A stretch of 64,000 bases of DNA, taken from a methane-oxidizing endosymbiont of Gigantopelta aegis. GTDB taxonomy: Bacteria; Pseudomonadota; Gammaproteobacteria; Methylococcales; Methylomonadaceae. Location: NCBI RefSeq assembly GCF_016097405.1, contig NZ_JAEHGD010000001.1:1122689-1186688 (forward strand), read 5' to 3'. Below are positions 26,692 to 37,376 of this stretch, piece after piece. The first letter of the stretch is position 1. Each line of letters begins with the position of its first letter. The position numbers and the translations under genes are program-made. A model generated the notes under the pieces. It ran no database searches. It was not told where the DNA came from and saw nothing but the letters and a program-made list of their open reading frames with translations.

Positions 26692-28197
26692 GTAACCGTT
26701 CACACCCTTATAACCGCTTGCTGCTCAGGGATAGGTAAGCGGTAAGAGACTTGGCCATCTGTCAGACCCTGAGTGCAAATCGTTCTGAGGGTTTGATACA
26801 GATTAAGCCCCTAACCGTCTACAGGTCTCGATCACGGACAAGATCATCGGCCGAAACTGATCGCCGCGGTGTGATTGACTGAAAAAACTGATTTTCCGCC
26901 AGATAACATAAGGGCGCAACGACCTCTCCGCGGCATTGTTGGTCAGCGGCACACCGGGATGGTCCAGAAAGGTCCAGAGCCTTGGAAAATCCTTTAGCAG
27001 TTTGCGGCAGCTGTTGCCGGTTTTGGTTTTTCCATGGATGAGTGCGCTCTGTTCCAGTTGGGTTTTGAGGCGTTGACGGAGCTTTTCCAGTCGCTGTCGA
27101 TAATGCTGGCTTTGATAGTCGCTTTGTTGCCAGCGTTTGGCGCATCGTACCCCTAATCGAGCCAGCCTCAGCAATTTTTGACCGTCTTTGCCTGCTTGTC
27201 CCCGGCGTTGGGCTATTTTTTCCAAGTTACGGATGATATGCGCCCAGCAATATTGGTGTTTATTGGCTGCATAGTCGTTGTAAGCACCATGGCGGTCGGT
27301 GACTAAGACGCCATTGAAGTTGCCGAGTAAAGCGTTGGCCGCGCCTTTACCGCGCGAATAGTGGGTCAGAAAGTAGGCGGCCTGGTCGGTGGATAAGGAC
27401 CAGAGCCAGTAGGTGCTGCGATTCCGGTAGTGTCGGGTTTCATCGGCATAGCCGAGATTCGCGGCACGAACCGCTTCACCGATTTGTTGATAGACGGGGG
27501 CCAGCCAGTCATTGAGCTTTTTCTGGCTTTGGCTGATAGCTCCTAAACTGAAGGTCAGGCCCCATTGTTCCTGGAGCAGACTTTCAATCTGTCTTAAGGT
27601 CAGGTGGTAACGGCCATTTATCAGGTTGATCCAGGCAATCAGACCCGGCCCCATTTGGCCGGCAGGAACGGCGTCGGGCAGATGGGCTTTATGGTGCTGT
27701 CCACAGCGTTGACAACAACCTGCGTAGCACTGATGTTCGGTGACTTCATAGCGCACTTCAGGTAAATCAAAAACTTGATGGCGTTGGTAACGATCTATCT
27801 GGACTGTTCCACCACAACCACAGACTGCATGCGGATAGTAGCGCTTGATGTGGTCGACCTGGTCTTCGGGCAATAACGTCCGTTCGTGCTTTTTGTGGCC
27901 CGTCTGCGCCCCTTTTTACGCCCCGTCGGGGTTTTGCGGTGGCGTTCCGCGCGTTTTTTAGGGCTGTCTTGTGAGGGCGGTGTTGAGGAATTGTCGGAAC
28001 CATTATTTAATTGTTCCTCCAGTTCCTCTTTCCAGATTTGGAGTTGCCTAATCGCTTCCCACAACGTCAAAATCACCTGGTGAGACTCTTCTAATGTCTC
28101 AGGCAAAGGTGGCGGTTGGGTGAAATCCAGTGGGAGTTTGCTCATACACGAATTTTCTGATTTTTTGGGTGGTTTGGCAAGTGTTGTGAACGGTTAC
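26692..28197 (-). mobile_element. IS66-family element, single-gene type (1.5 kb)
   Basis: Ends are inverted repeats: GTAACCGTTCACA at the left and its complement TGTGAACGGTTAC at the right. Only a TnpC-type transposase gene lies between, with no tnpA or tnpB, as in the short (ISBst12-like) branch of IS66. The flanking 8-base sequences do not match, so a target duplication is not seen; one flank was probably lost. Confidence 0.85.
26803..28145 (-). pseudogene. IS66-family transposase (TnpC), frameshifted
   Basis: N-terminal part from 28145 (MSKLPLDFTQPPPLPETLEE, coiled coil, then a Ser/Pro-rich linker) shifts frame near 27915, where one G is missing from a G run. The rest continues with the zinc-finger-like CGCGG and CCQRCGQHH region, LGYADETRHYRNRSTYWLWS, and NNAAERSLRPYVIWRKISFF, which is the last catalytic Glu motif of IS66. 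Restoring the G gives one continuous transposase of normal size for the short IS66 branch. Confidence 0.86.
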
Positions 28198-28235
28198 CAA
28201 CCAACGCTCTTTTTTAATTTTCATGATCAAGAAAA

Positions 28236-29081
28236 ATGGCTAGACCTTTAAGACTGGAATTTGCAGGTGCCTTGTATCACATCACGTCTCGAGGTAATCG
28301 TAAGGAGGCGATTTACGAGCAGGATGAGGATAGAAAAAACTTTTTAAATATTCTGGCTGATGTTTGTCGGCAATATAATTGGGTTGGCTATGCCTACTGT
28401 TTAATGGATAATCACTATCACTTGTTGATTGAAACACCTGATGGCAATTTATCAAAAGGCATGCGGCAGTTAAATGGCCGTTATACCCAGACATTTAATC
28501 GCAGGCACCAGCGGGTTGGACATGTTTTTCAAGGACGGTATAAGGCTATTCTGATTGATAAAGACAGTTATTTGCTGGATCTGACTCGATATATCGTCCT
28601 CAATCCTGTTAGAGCGGGAATGGTGCGTTCCGCCAAGGATTGGCCCTGGAGCAGTTATCGGGAAACCATCGGACAAAAGAGCAAGCCTGACTGGTTAAAT
28701 AGTGATTGGCTGTTGGCTGGATTTGGCCGAAACAAGACAGACGCCATTGAAGCCTATAAACGCTTTGTCAGAGAAGGTAAGGGACAGCCATCTCCTTGGG
28801 AGCAGCTGAAAAATCAAGTGTTTTTGGGTGATGACAAATTTGTGGAATCCATGCAAGGGCGGATAAAAAATGATCAGGACTTGAGCGAAATTCCAGCTTC
28901 ACAGCGCAGGCCGATGGCAAAAGAGTTGTCGTATTATGCCAAGAAATACCTATCGCGAAATGATGCAATTGTTGCTGCCTATGCGAGTAATGGCTATACG
29001 TTAAAAGAGATTGGGGATTATTTTAATCTACACTATTCTACTGTCAGTGGTATTGTGAGAAATCATAAAGCAAAGGTGTGA
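28236..29081 (+). CDS. REP-associated tyrosine transposase (RAYT)
   Basis: 281-residue Y1/HUH single-strand transposase of the IS200/TnpA-REP group. Family features: MARPLRLEFAGALYHITSRG at the start, the HUH motif in MDNHYHLLIET, GHVFQGRYKAILIDKDSYLL, and the tyrosine-containing LTRYIVLNPVRAGM. The C-terminal extension ends with a helix-turn-helix (GYTLKEIGDYFNLHYSTVSG). RAYTs are single-copy chromosomal genes linked to REP palindromes; one REP-like element is at 6292. Automatic pipelines often misname such genes. It is intact. Confidence 0.9.
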   Translation: MARPLRLEFAGALYHITSRGNRKEAIYEQDEDRKNFLNILADVCRQYNWVGYAYCLMDNHYHLLIETPDGNLSKGMRQLNGRYTQTFNRRHQRVGHVFQGRYKAILIDKDSYLLDLTRYIVLNPVRAGMVRSAKDWPWSSYRETIGQKSKPDWLNSDWLLAGFGRNKTDAIEAYKRFVREGKGQPSPWEQLKNQVFLGDDKFVESMQGRIKNDQDLSEIPASQRRPMAKELSYYAKKYLSRNDAIVAAYASNGYTLKEIGDYFNLHYSTVSGIVRNHKAKV

Positions 29082-29085
29082 CCTT

Positions 29086-29769
29086 GTGAAATGCGAATCT
29101 GTTGTGTTATTACACGGCTTGGCAAGAAGTCACCGTTCCATGGCAAAGCTGGAAAAGGCACTTACCAAACAGGGCTATTCCACCATCAATATGGATTATC
29201 CGTCAACGAAATATCCTATTGAAGAATTAGCTGAAAACACTATTCCCAAAGCATTAGCATGTTGCCATAACAGCGCAAAGGTGCATTTTGTAACGCATTC
29301 GCTTGGGGGAATTTTAGCTCGTCATTATTTAGCCAACCATACTATTGAAAATTTAGGGCGCGTGGTTATGCTAGGGCCACCTAATAAAGGCTCCAACATT
29401 GTCAATAAACTGCATCAGTTGGCCGTTTATCAATTTATCAATGGTCCCGCAGGTATGCAAATTGGGGCCGAAGAAAGTAGCTTGCCAAATCAGCTTGGAG
29501 CTGTAAATTTTGAACTTGGCGTGATAGCCGGAACCCGAACAGTAAATCCTGTACTATCACTTATGCTAGAAAAGCCAAACGACGGCAAAGTCTCGGTCGA
29601 AAACAGTAAAGTTGATGGCATGACCGAGCATATTACACTCCCTGTCACACATACGTTTATGATGAATAATAACTCCGTTATTTCATATGTGATTCATTTT
29701 TTAAAATATGGCACTTTTAAGGGAATGAAGAATTTGAGGAACCCATTCGGCGTGAATAAAAATCATTAG
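29086..29769 (+). CDS. Alpha/beta hydrolase (lipase/acetyltransferase-like)
   Basis: 227-residue alpha/beta hydrolase. The oxyanion region is VVLLHGLARSHRSM, the nucleophile elbow THSLGG (Ser), a probable acid in NDGKVSVENSKVDGM, and the histidine in LPVTHTFMM. Proteins like this are annotated as PGAP1- or lipase-type esterases. No signal peptide is visible. It starts with GTG 4 bases after the RAYT stop, without a clear ribosome site. It lies between the RAYT 3' end and a decayed copy of the same 3' end, suggesting it arrived with, or was trapped by, a duplication. Confidence 0.82.
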   Translation: MKCESVVLLHGLARSHRSMAKLEKALTKQGYSTINMDYPSTKYPIEELAENTIPKALACCHNSAKVHFVTHSLGGILARHYLANHTIENLGRVVMLGPPNKGSNIVNKLHQLAVYQFINGPAGMQIGAEESSLPNQLGAVNFELGVIAGTRTVNPVLSLMLEKPNDGKVSVENSKVDGMTEHITLPVTHTFMMNNNSVISYVIHFLKYGTFKGMKNLRNPFGVNKNH

Positions 29770-29774
29770 AATTT

Positions 29775-29976
29775 AAATGGAATCCCCACTTCACAACGCA
29801 GACTAGCGGCAAAGAGTTCTCTGATTACGCGAAGAAATACAAGCAGCGAAATGATGCAATTGCAGCCGCCTATGCGAGTAATGCGGTTACATGTTGAAAG
29901 AATTGGGGGGATTATTTTAAGCCGCACAATTTCTCTGCCAGTGGTATTGCGATAGATCACAAACCAAAGACCTGAC
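29775..29976 (+). repeat. Decayed duplicate of the RAYT 3' end
   Basis: About 200 bases match the last 180-190 bases of the RAYT gene (28893-29081) with scattered substitutions and small indels. Shared blocks include GCGAAATGATGCAATTG, GCCTATGCGAGTAATG and CCAGTGGTATTG-like sequence. It has stops and frameshifts and encodes nothing. It flanks the hydrolase gene on the other side from the intact RAYT. Confidence 0.8.
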
Positions 29977-29990
29977 CCCAATTGACATTA

Positions 29991-30026
29991 AAAACCCCGC
30001 TATGCGTTTTTACACAGCGGGGTTTT
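29991..30026. terminator. Bidirectional terminator of the lipoprotein gene
   Basis: Perfect 11-bp stem (AAAACCCCGCT with AGCGGGGTTTT) around a 14-base loop, with T runs on both strands. On - it follows the lipoprotein gene by about 30 bases. Confidence 0.85.
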
Positions 30027-30057
30027 TTAAACAGCAAGAATGAAAAAATCGAAATGA

Positions 30058-30333
30058 TTATTTCATCATGGATCTTTTGAACATGCGATCAAGTTTGCTA
30101 TTAGTTTCTTGAGCAAACTGCGCCGCACGGTTTGCAGCCGCTTCTGCCGCTGCCGCTCTAGCCGCTGCTTCTGCCGCAGAGGCTTGTGCTTTTGCCGCAT
30201 CAGAAGATGCTGAAGAAATTTGCGTTTTTAAGGTATCAATCTGAGATTGCAGATTGTCGATATCTGAAGTGCTGGCACAACCTGTTGCTAAACCGGCAAT
30301 AACTAAAACAGATGCAAATTTTATTGTTCTCAT
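30058..30333 (-). CDS. Alanine-zipper outer-membrane lipoprotein (Lpp/OprI-like)
   Basis: 91-residue small lipoprotein. Lipobox LATGC places the lipidated Cys at residue 19. The mature part starts with ASTSDIDNLQSQIDTLK and continues with a long alanine-rich coiled coil (AAEAAARAAAAEAAANRAA) like OprI/Lpp alanine-zipper proteins. It ends in KRSMMK; a C-terminal lysine after basic residues is typical of Lpp proteins that link to peptidoglycan. Monocistronic, with a strong terminator. The neighbouring L,D-transpeptidase gene could make such a link, although this is inference. Confidence 0.85.
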   Translation of the reverse strand: MRTIKFASVLVIAGLATGCASTSDIDNLQSQIDTLKTQISSASSDAAKAQASAAEAAARAAAAEAAANRAAQFAQETNSKLDRMFKRSMMK

Positions 30334-30462
30334 AATACGTTCCTCGTTTGATAAATTAGGAGTCAGATAAAGTCTATACAGAATTTATGAATCGTAACTT
30401 AAATACGCTTATATTCCTGTATTTCCCCCAATTCTGCCTTGTTTTTTGCAGACTTTCCAGTT

Positions 30463-31008
30463 TTATTTTATTTCTACACGTGTACCCTTTTCGATCCAGC
30501 GGCTTAAAATATCAATCTGGCGATTTGTCAGTGCGATGCAGCCGTGGGTCCAATTCATCAGGTGATGGATTTTAATGTCCCCTTTTCCAAGCCCATGAAT
30601 CCCGATATTACCGCCTAACACCGTATCCTGAGGTGGCGGTTCATTAGCCATGTGTTTATCAATAATTCTATAATAGGTTTTATGGTCGATGCGCCCAATA
30701 TTCAAGGCTCTGAAGGCATCTGAAATTGAGGGATAATTCAGCCCAAAAAACCGGTAATAAGGACTTCTCCGATTGATCCAGGCAATTCGGTAATGCCCGA
30801 TTGGAGTGATATCATCGCCTTGCTCTAGCTTGTATCCTGAACCATTTCGACCAATTGCAATGTCAGATAAAGTGGTTATCGTTTTTTCGCCGCGTTTAAT
30901 CAGAAGTTGCTGTTTTTGTGTATCGATTTCTATCCAAACCTCATCGGCAAACGTTTGAAAATGAAACAGACATAATACTAGAAACAACAAGACCTGTGTG
31001 AACGTCAT
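30463..31008 (-). CDS. L,D-transpeptidase (YkuD domain)
   Basis: 181-residue exported enzyme with signal peptide MTFTQVLLFLVLCLFHFQTFA. The YkuD domain follows, with the catalytic motif IHHLMNWTHGCIALTN (His155, Cys157) and an upstream HGLGKGDIKIH. L,D-transpeptidases make 3-3 cross-links or attach lipoproteins to peptidoglycan in the periplasm. The domain is short and has no LysM. It is a single gene, and the gap 30334-30462 to the lipoprotein gene contains no ORF. Confidence 0.9.
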   Translation of the reverse strand: MTFTQVLLFLVLCLFHFQTFADEVWIEIDTQKQQLLIKRGEKTITTLSDIAIGRNGSGYKLEQGDDITPIGHYRIAWINRRSPYYRFFGLNYPSISDAFRALNIGRIDHKTYYRIIDKHMANEPPPQDTVLGGNIGIHGLGKGDIKIHHLMNWTHGCIALTNRQIDILSRWIEKGTRVEIK

Positions 31009-31074
31009 AAAAACCTACAAATTAGAACTGATTTGGTGTAATTTAAAGCTCGTATTCTCTCATTGAAGGATTGA

Positions 31075-32712
<1,638 letters not shown>

Positions 32713-32767
32713 TATGTGGATTCAAAAAGACATAAAACTGACCCCAAAAAAACGTGGATTTCATCTA

Positions 32768-33617
32768 GGGGCTGTTGCCGTTTTGAAAATCCCCCTTGAA
32801 ATTCAATAACTCCGCCACATAGATTGTTTATTTTGACTCAAAAACAAGCAAACTATGCCGCGACAACTGCTTACGGATGAACTTTGGGAGAAACTGAAGA
32901 TAATTATGTTGAAAATGGGAATTTATGACAAACCTTGTCTTCGAAAAACAGTCGAAGGTATTTTTTATCGCTTGCGAGTAGGTTGTCCCTGGAGAGATTT
33001 ACCCACGGCTTTTGGTAATTGGAATGCGGTATATAAACGATTCAATGACTGGTCTCGTAAAGAAAAACTGATGGGTATTTTTAACGCCCTGGTTGTTGAT
33101 CCAGACCTGGAATGGGAATTTATTGATGGGAGTATGTGAAAGCACATCAGCATAATAGTGGTGCGGCCTGTGAACAAGAAACAGCGATAGGGAAATCTGT
33201 CGCCGGGAACACCAGTAAAATTCATATGGCCGTTGATGCCTGTGGTCTTCCTATTCATTTCTCAGTGACAGGCGGCGAAGTTCATGACTGTAAAGAAGCA
33301 CCGAAATTAGTTGCAGAGCTCCCAAAGGTGACTATATAGTTGCTGACAGAGGCTATGACAGTGAAGCATTACGTCTTCAAATTAAAGACAAAGGGGCTGT
33401 TCCTGTTATCCCAAGAAAAAAGAATTCAACTCGGGGAAATGATGAAATGGATTGGTGTCTCTACAAATATCGCCATCTCGTTGAAAATGTGTTTGCAAGA
33501 CTTAAGCATTTCAGAGCGATCGCCACGCGATATGACAAACTCAAACGAAATTTTGAAGGCTCTATCGCTCTGGCTTGCGCCTTTTTATGGTTACCTATGT
33601 GAAATGGCAACAGCCCC
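32768..33617 (+). mobile_element. IS5-family element, copy C (850 bp)
   Basis: Full-length copy in the opposite orientation to copies A, B and D. Terminal repeats GGGGCTGTTGCCGTTTT and the complement of GGGGCTGTTGCCATTTC; TA on both flanks (32766-32767 and 33618-33619). It interrupts yjbQ. Confidence 0.93.
32855..33602 (+). pseudogene. IS5-family transposase, copy C (frameshifted)
   Basis: Begins MPRQLLTDELWEKLK. Two one-base losses disrupt it: in GGGAGTATGTGAAAG (a T missing relative to copies A and D, creating a stop after the first catalytic Asp) and in the A run before GTGACTATATAG. The A6 run after PVIPR is complete here, giving the frame that should continue NSTRGNDEMDWCLYKYRH. At 748 bases it is 2 short of the intact 750. 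Confidence 0.85.
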
Positions 33618-34032
33618 TAGTGACTGATGAAATCTTAAGGCAGGTGCCGGAGTTATCGTCACTGACAGTTGGGTTGATGCATGTATTTATTCAACATACC
33701 TCGGCGTCTTTGACACTCAACGAAAATGCCGATGCCTCGGTCAGAGAAGATTTCGAACGTTTTTTTAATCAGGCAGTGCCAGAGGATGCGCCTTATTATA
33801 CGCATACCTATGAAGGAAGCGACGACATGCCCGCTCACCTCAAGTCCAGCCTGCTCGGTGCTAGCGTGATGGTTCCGATTGCAAATGGACGTTTGAAAAT
33901 AGGCATCTGGCAGGGTATTTATTTATGTGAGCATCGTAACCACGGGGGGCCGAGACACCTGGTTATTACCTTGCATGGAGAGTGAAGAAAATATATTTGA
34001 ACATTTAAAAATAGTTAAAGTCTGCTTTGTGT

Positions 34033-34200
34033 CTAGGAGGCTGTCGGATTTAGGAAAATTCTACTGCGACAGTGGGAAATCAGTCCATTTTTCCGATCTT
34101 TTTCGTTGCGTAGCACCACTATGCGCCTCAAAAGATCGAAAAACTGTCCTCGATTTTCTACTCGTCTCGTTACGAATCCCTAAACCCGACAACCTCCTAG
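34033..34200. mobile_element. MITE-like inverted-repeat element, copy 1 (168 bp)
   Basis: Terminal inverted repeats of about 22 bp (CTAGGAGGCTGTCGGATT against the complement of CCCGACAACCTCCTAG) with three mismatches. The inside has no coding potential. Near the left end is GGAAAATTCTACTGCGACAG, found again in the shorter element at 48411. It lies between yjbQ and the DUF411 gene. Confidence 0.75.
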
Positions 34201-34269
34201 AGCAGAGCGTGTACAACATCCATGCAGGCGCATCCATCCTGACTAAAAAATATTTAAAGGTAAATCATT

Positions 34270-34725
34270 ATGATAAAAAAAACATTCGTGACACTTTTTT
34301 TATGTTCCAGCATTCTGTCACCGGCAATGGCCGAATCAGAAACAACTGACATCACCGTGTATCGCAGCCCGACCTGTGGCTGTTGTAAAAAATGGGTGCA
34401 ACATTTAAAAGACAATCATTTTAATGTCACCGATATTGTCAAAGACGATATGCAGAGCATAAAGCAAGCCTTAGGTATTCCTCGTGCGCTGGCTTCATGC
34501 CATACCGCTGTCGTCAATGGTTATACCGTCGAAGGCCATGTGCCGGCCACCGATATAAAAAATATGCTGACGCAAAATGCCGACATTGCCGGCATTTCGG
34601 TTCCGGGCATGCCTGCTGGAACACCGGGTATGGAAATGGGTGGACGCAAAGTTCCTTATCAAGTCGTTTCCTTCGACAAAAAAGGCGAATTCAAGGTATT
34701 CAATCAATATAACGTCGCACAATGA
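34270..34725 (+). CDS. DUF411 periplasmic metal-binding protein (CopG-like)
   Basis: 151-residue exported protein (signal peptide to about residue 21, ending PAMA). It is a DUF411 domain with the thioredoxin-like start ITVYRSPTCGCCKKWVQHL (CxCC motif) and the conserved ASCHTAVVNGYTVEGHVPA. A Met-rich tail (ISVPGMPAGTPGMEMGGRK) follows. DUF411 proteins are linked to copper resistance and copper handling in the periplasm. It overlaps the glk start by 4 bases. Functional assignment to copper is by family and motif only. Confidence 0.88.
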   Translation: MIKKTFVTLFLCSSILSPAMAESETTDITVYRSPTCGCCKKWVQHLKDNHFNVTDIVKDDMQSIKQALGIPRALASCHTAVVNGYTVEGHVPATDIKNMLTQNADIAGISVPGMPAGTPGMEMGGRKVPYQVVSFDKKGEFKVFNQYNVAQ

Positions 34726-35696
34726 TTTTAGCCGGCGATATTGGGGGCACGAAGACCCTGTTAGCGCTGTTTTCGGCAACAAGTGGCGATTGTGTCGTCA
34801 AACAACAGTACTCAAGCGCTGATTTTAAAAATTTTTACGATCTACTCGACAGCTTTTTAGCCAAACATTCAAAGCCTGAGTTGGCGGCGGTTTGTTTAGG
34901 AGTGGCAGGGCCTGTTGTGGAAGGAAATTGTGTAACCACAAATTTGCCCTGGACTTTGCGTGCAGGTGACATCAAGACCCGCACCGGTGCCCGGCATGTT
35001 GCCCTGCTGAATGATCTGGAAGCGATGTCCTGGGGACTGCTAAATATGCCTGAAGCTGATTTTATCGCACTGAACCCTGATGCCGAACAAACCATGGGGC
35101 ATATTGCGGTACTGGCAGCCGGTACGGGGCTTGGCGAAGCGATTATCGTACGCGACAAGGCGCATACCAGGGTACTGTCCACCGAAGGTGGACACACCGA
35201 TTTTGCGCCGACTGATGAACGTGAATTTAAACTGTTTACGTTTTTGCAGCAAAAATATGGACACCACATCAGTTATGAGCGCGTGGTTTCAGGCATGGGA
35301 ATTGTTGATATTTACGACTTTTTAAAACAGCAAACAAATATGCCAGCGACAACGGAAACGGAGCAACGTTTCGAGCGAGAAGACAAGGCCGCGGTTATCA
35401 GTCAGCAGGCGCAAGCTAAACACGACCCATTATGTATCGAAACGATGCGCATTTTTTGTCGCTGCTATGGCGCTGAGGCGAGTAACCTGGCGTTGAAAGC
35501 ATTGAGTTATGGGGGTGTTTTATTAGCTGGGGGTATCGCCGCTAAAAACCTGGATTTGATGACAGATGGTGTGTTTATGCAGGCGTTTTTGGACAAAGGC
35601 CGTTATCATAAGTTGTTAACAAAAATACCGGTAAAAATTTGTTTAAATGCTGAAGCCGCCCTGTTAGGCGCGTTTTACTATGCGTTAACACGTTGA
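34722..35696 (+). CDS. glk: Glucokinase
   Basis: 324-residue ATP-dependent glucokinase of the bacterial Glk family. The N-terminal phosphate-binding loop is LAGDIGGTKTLLALFS, sugar binding in LNDLEAMSWGLLNM, the second phosphate loop LAAGTGLGEAIIV, TEGGHTDFAP with the catalytic residues, and the adenosine-binding GGVLLAGGIAAKNL. The start overlaps the DUF411 stop (ATGA). It makes glucose 6-phosphate, which pgm converts. Length is normal. Confidence 0.94.
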   Translation: MILAGDIGGTKTLLALFSATSGDCVVKQQYSSADFKNFYDLLDSFLAKHSKPELAAVCLGVAGPVVEGNCVTTNLPWTLRAGDIKTRTGARHVALLNDLEAMSWGLLNMPEADFIALNPDAEQTMGHIAVLAAGTGLGEAIIVRDKAHTRVLSTEGGHTDFAPTDEREFKLFTFLQQKYGHHISYERVVSGMGIVDIYDFLKQQTNMPATTETEQRFEREDKAAVISQQAQAKHDPLCIETMRIFCRCYGAEASNLALKALSYGGVLLAGGIAAKNLDLMTDGVFMQAFLDKGRYHKLLTKIPVKICLNAEAALLGAFYYALTR

Positions 35697-35711
35697 AAAA
35701 CAGAGGACGTT

Positions 35712-36805
35712 ATGAAAATTGGTATCCCAAAAGAAATAAAAAACCAGGAAATGCGGGTGGCGATGACGCCGGTGGGCGTAGCCAGACTGACAGCCGCGGG
35801 GCACACCGTGTGTGTCGAACAATCGGCAGGTGAAGACTCAGGCTTTAGCGATGCTGAGTATAAAACTGCAGGAGCAGAAATCGTATCGACAGCACAGGCC
35901 TGGGCCAGCGATTTAGTCGTCAAGGTCAAAGAGCCGCAGCCCACCGAGTATGATTTTCTGAATGGGCAAATACTGTTTACCTATTTACATTTATCCGGTG
36001 TCGATAAGACACTGACACTGGCATTGCTGAACAAAAATGTCACCGCTATCGCTTATGAAACACTGGAAGATGAAAACGGCCATTTACCCGCATTAGCACC
36101 AATGAGTGCCGTGGCCGGCAATATGTCGGTTTTAATGGGAAATTATTTTCTGGCACGCTTCAATCAAGGACGCGGCGTTTTACTCGCCCAGGTCTTAGGC
36201 AAAAAATCCGGCAAGGTACTCGTGATTGGCGATGGCATCGTCGGTCAGCATGCGGCCAGAGTGGCATTGGCTTTAGGCGCTGAAGTCACCATTGCCGGCC
36301 TGAATAACACAAACAAGCATTAGCGGAAAAAGACCTTGCCGGCGTAAGCTTTTTGCTCTCGACACCGAAAAATATTGCGGCCAGCACTCAGGAGAGCGAC
36401 CTGGTTGTGGGGGCTGTTTTGATAAAAGGCACTCGCGCACCCAAAGTTGTTACCGAAGAAATGATTTGTCAGATGCAGCCCGGCGCTGTGGTGGTCGATG
36501 TCAGCATTGATCAGGGCGGCTGCATTGAAACATCAAGACCGACCAGTCATGCAGACCCGGTGTTTGTCAAACACCATGTCGTACATTATTGTGTCACCAA
36601 TATGCCCGGTGCTTATCCAAGAACATCTACGTTTGCGCTGACCCGGGTGACATTAGGTTATATTGAATTGCTGGCAAATGAAGGCGTCGAAGCCTTTTTG
36701 AAAACGCCAAACTTGCGCCGGGCGATCAATGTTTATCAAGGCCGGATCGTCTACAAAGCAATCGCCAAAGATCTGGCCTTGATGGATTATTATCAGGCCT
36801 TATAA
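35712..36805 (+). pseudogene. ald: Alanine dehydrogenase with one frameshift
   Basis: The first part (35712-36323) starts MKIGIPKEIKNQEMRVAMTP and includes the catalytic HLSGVDKTLTLALL region. It ends in a stop after LGAEVTIAGLNN. One missing base near 36313 explains this: the next frame reads QALAEKDLAGVSFLLSTP and goes on to DVSIDQGGCIETSRPTSHAD and VTNMPGAYPRTSTFALT, ending at 36805. Joined, the product is about 365 residues, normal for alanine dehydrogenase (L-alanine to pyruvate, NAD-dependent). The shift falls in the Rossmann fold. It may be a sequencing error, as no other damage is seen. Confidence 0.88.
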
Positions 36806-37261
36806 ATAGTCGTCTAAACCACTCAGGCCGTTAACCGACCAGTTATCCTTGTCGCTTAAGGCTGTCGGCTCAAATTCATCGCCTGTGTATTTAATCCGGC
36901 AGACATAGCGCGCGGTCACATTAGCCCCATTTTCGGGCAATAAATCAATATCGGCATTGATCACATATTGCGTATTGCCAATATCCCAGGCATTGACCGG
37001 CTTGCTGGCATAAGAGACGGAAATATGCGAATCAACTTCATCTGCAATGTAAAGATTACATTGGTCAAAAGCATAACCGAGCATACGTCCATCGGCAGAG
37101 GCTTCCACCGCTTCAGGGTCATCTTCTTTTAGGAATAAATCTGAAGCAATGACATCATAAACCAACGGCATGACAATCTTGACTTGAAAAGCGATTAAGG
37201 CAATCAGACCAACAATAAATAAAATAAACTTATACTTCTTTGGCATAGCTTGTTTTGACAT
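36800..37261 (-). CDS. Membrane-anchored protein of unknown function
   Basis: 153 residues with one N-terminal membrane helix (KFILFIVGLIALIAFQVKIVM preceded by basic residues) and a periplasmic domain containing two cysteines (FDQCNLYI and RYVCRIKY) that could pair. The C-terminus is acidic. No recognised domain. It is last on - in the MNIO cluster, 115 bases after the HvfC-like gene, and its end overlaps ald by 6 bases on the opposite strand. Whether it belongs to the cluster is open. Confidence 0.7.
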   Translation of the reverse strand: MSKQAMPKKYKFILFIVGLIALIAFQVKIVMPLVYDVIASDLFLKEDDPEAVEASADGRMLGYAFDQCNLYIADEVDSHISVSYASKPVNAWDIGNTQYVINADIDLLPENGANVTARYVCRIKYTGDEFEPTALSDKDNWSVNGLSGLDDYL

Positions 37262-37376
37262 AGTTTTTTTAATAGTTTTTAGGTTGTGGACTCAAACAGC
37301 GTTTATCTCTGTTCTAATGGATAAGATTATATAACAGGCCGAATTGTTCCGAGATGTTATATGGATTCAACTTTGT

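Larger units (their letters stand above)
32714..33985 (+). pseudogene. yjbQ: YjbQ-family (UPF0047) protein gene split by an IS
   Basis: The first exon-like part reads MWIQKDIKLTPKKRGFHL and ends at the TA where IS5 copy C enters. After the IS the frame resumes as VTDEILRQVPELSSLTVG, then LMHVFIQHTSASLTLNENAD, and ends VITLHGE. Joined with one TA removed, it encodes a complete protein of about 140 residues that matches the YjbQ/UPF0047 family (conserved HTSASLTLNEN and GTWQGIYLCEHR-type motifs), some members of which have thiamine phosphate synthase activity. The IS inactivates it unless it excises precisely. Confidence 0.9.

Noticed and set aside
28236..29081. A toxin of an addiction module
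   Set aside because: RAYT genes are sometimes labelled this way by pipelines; the HUH motif and C-terminal helix-turn-helix show a Y1 transposase.
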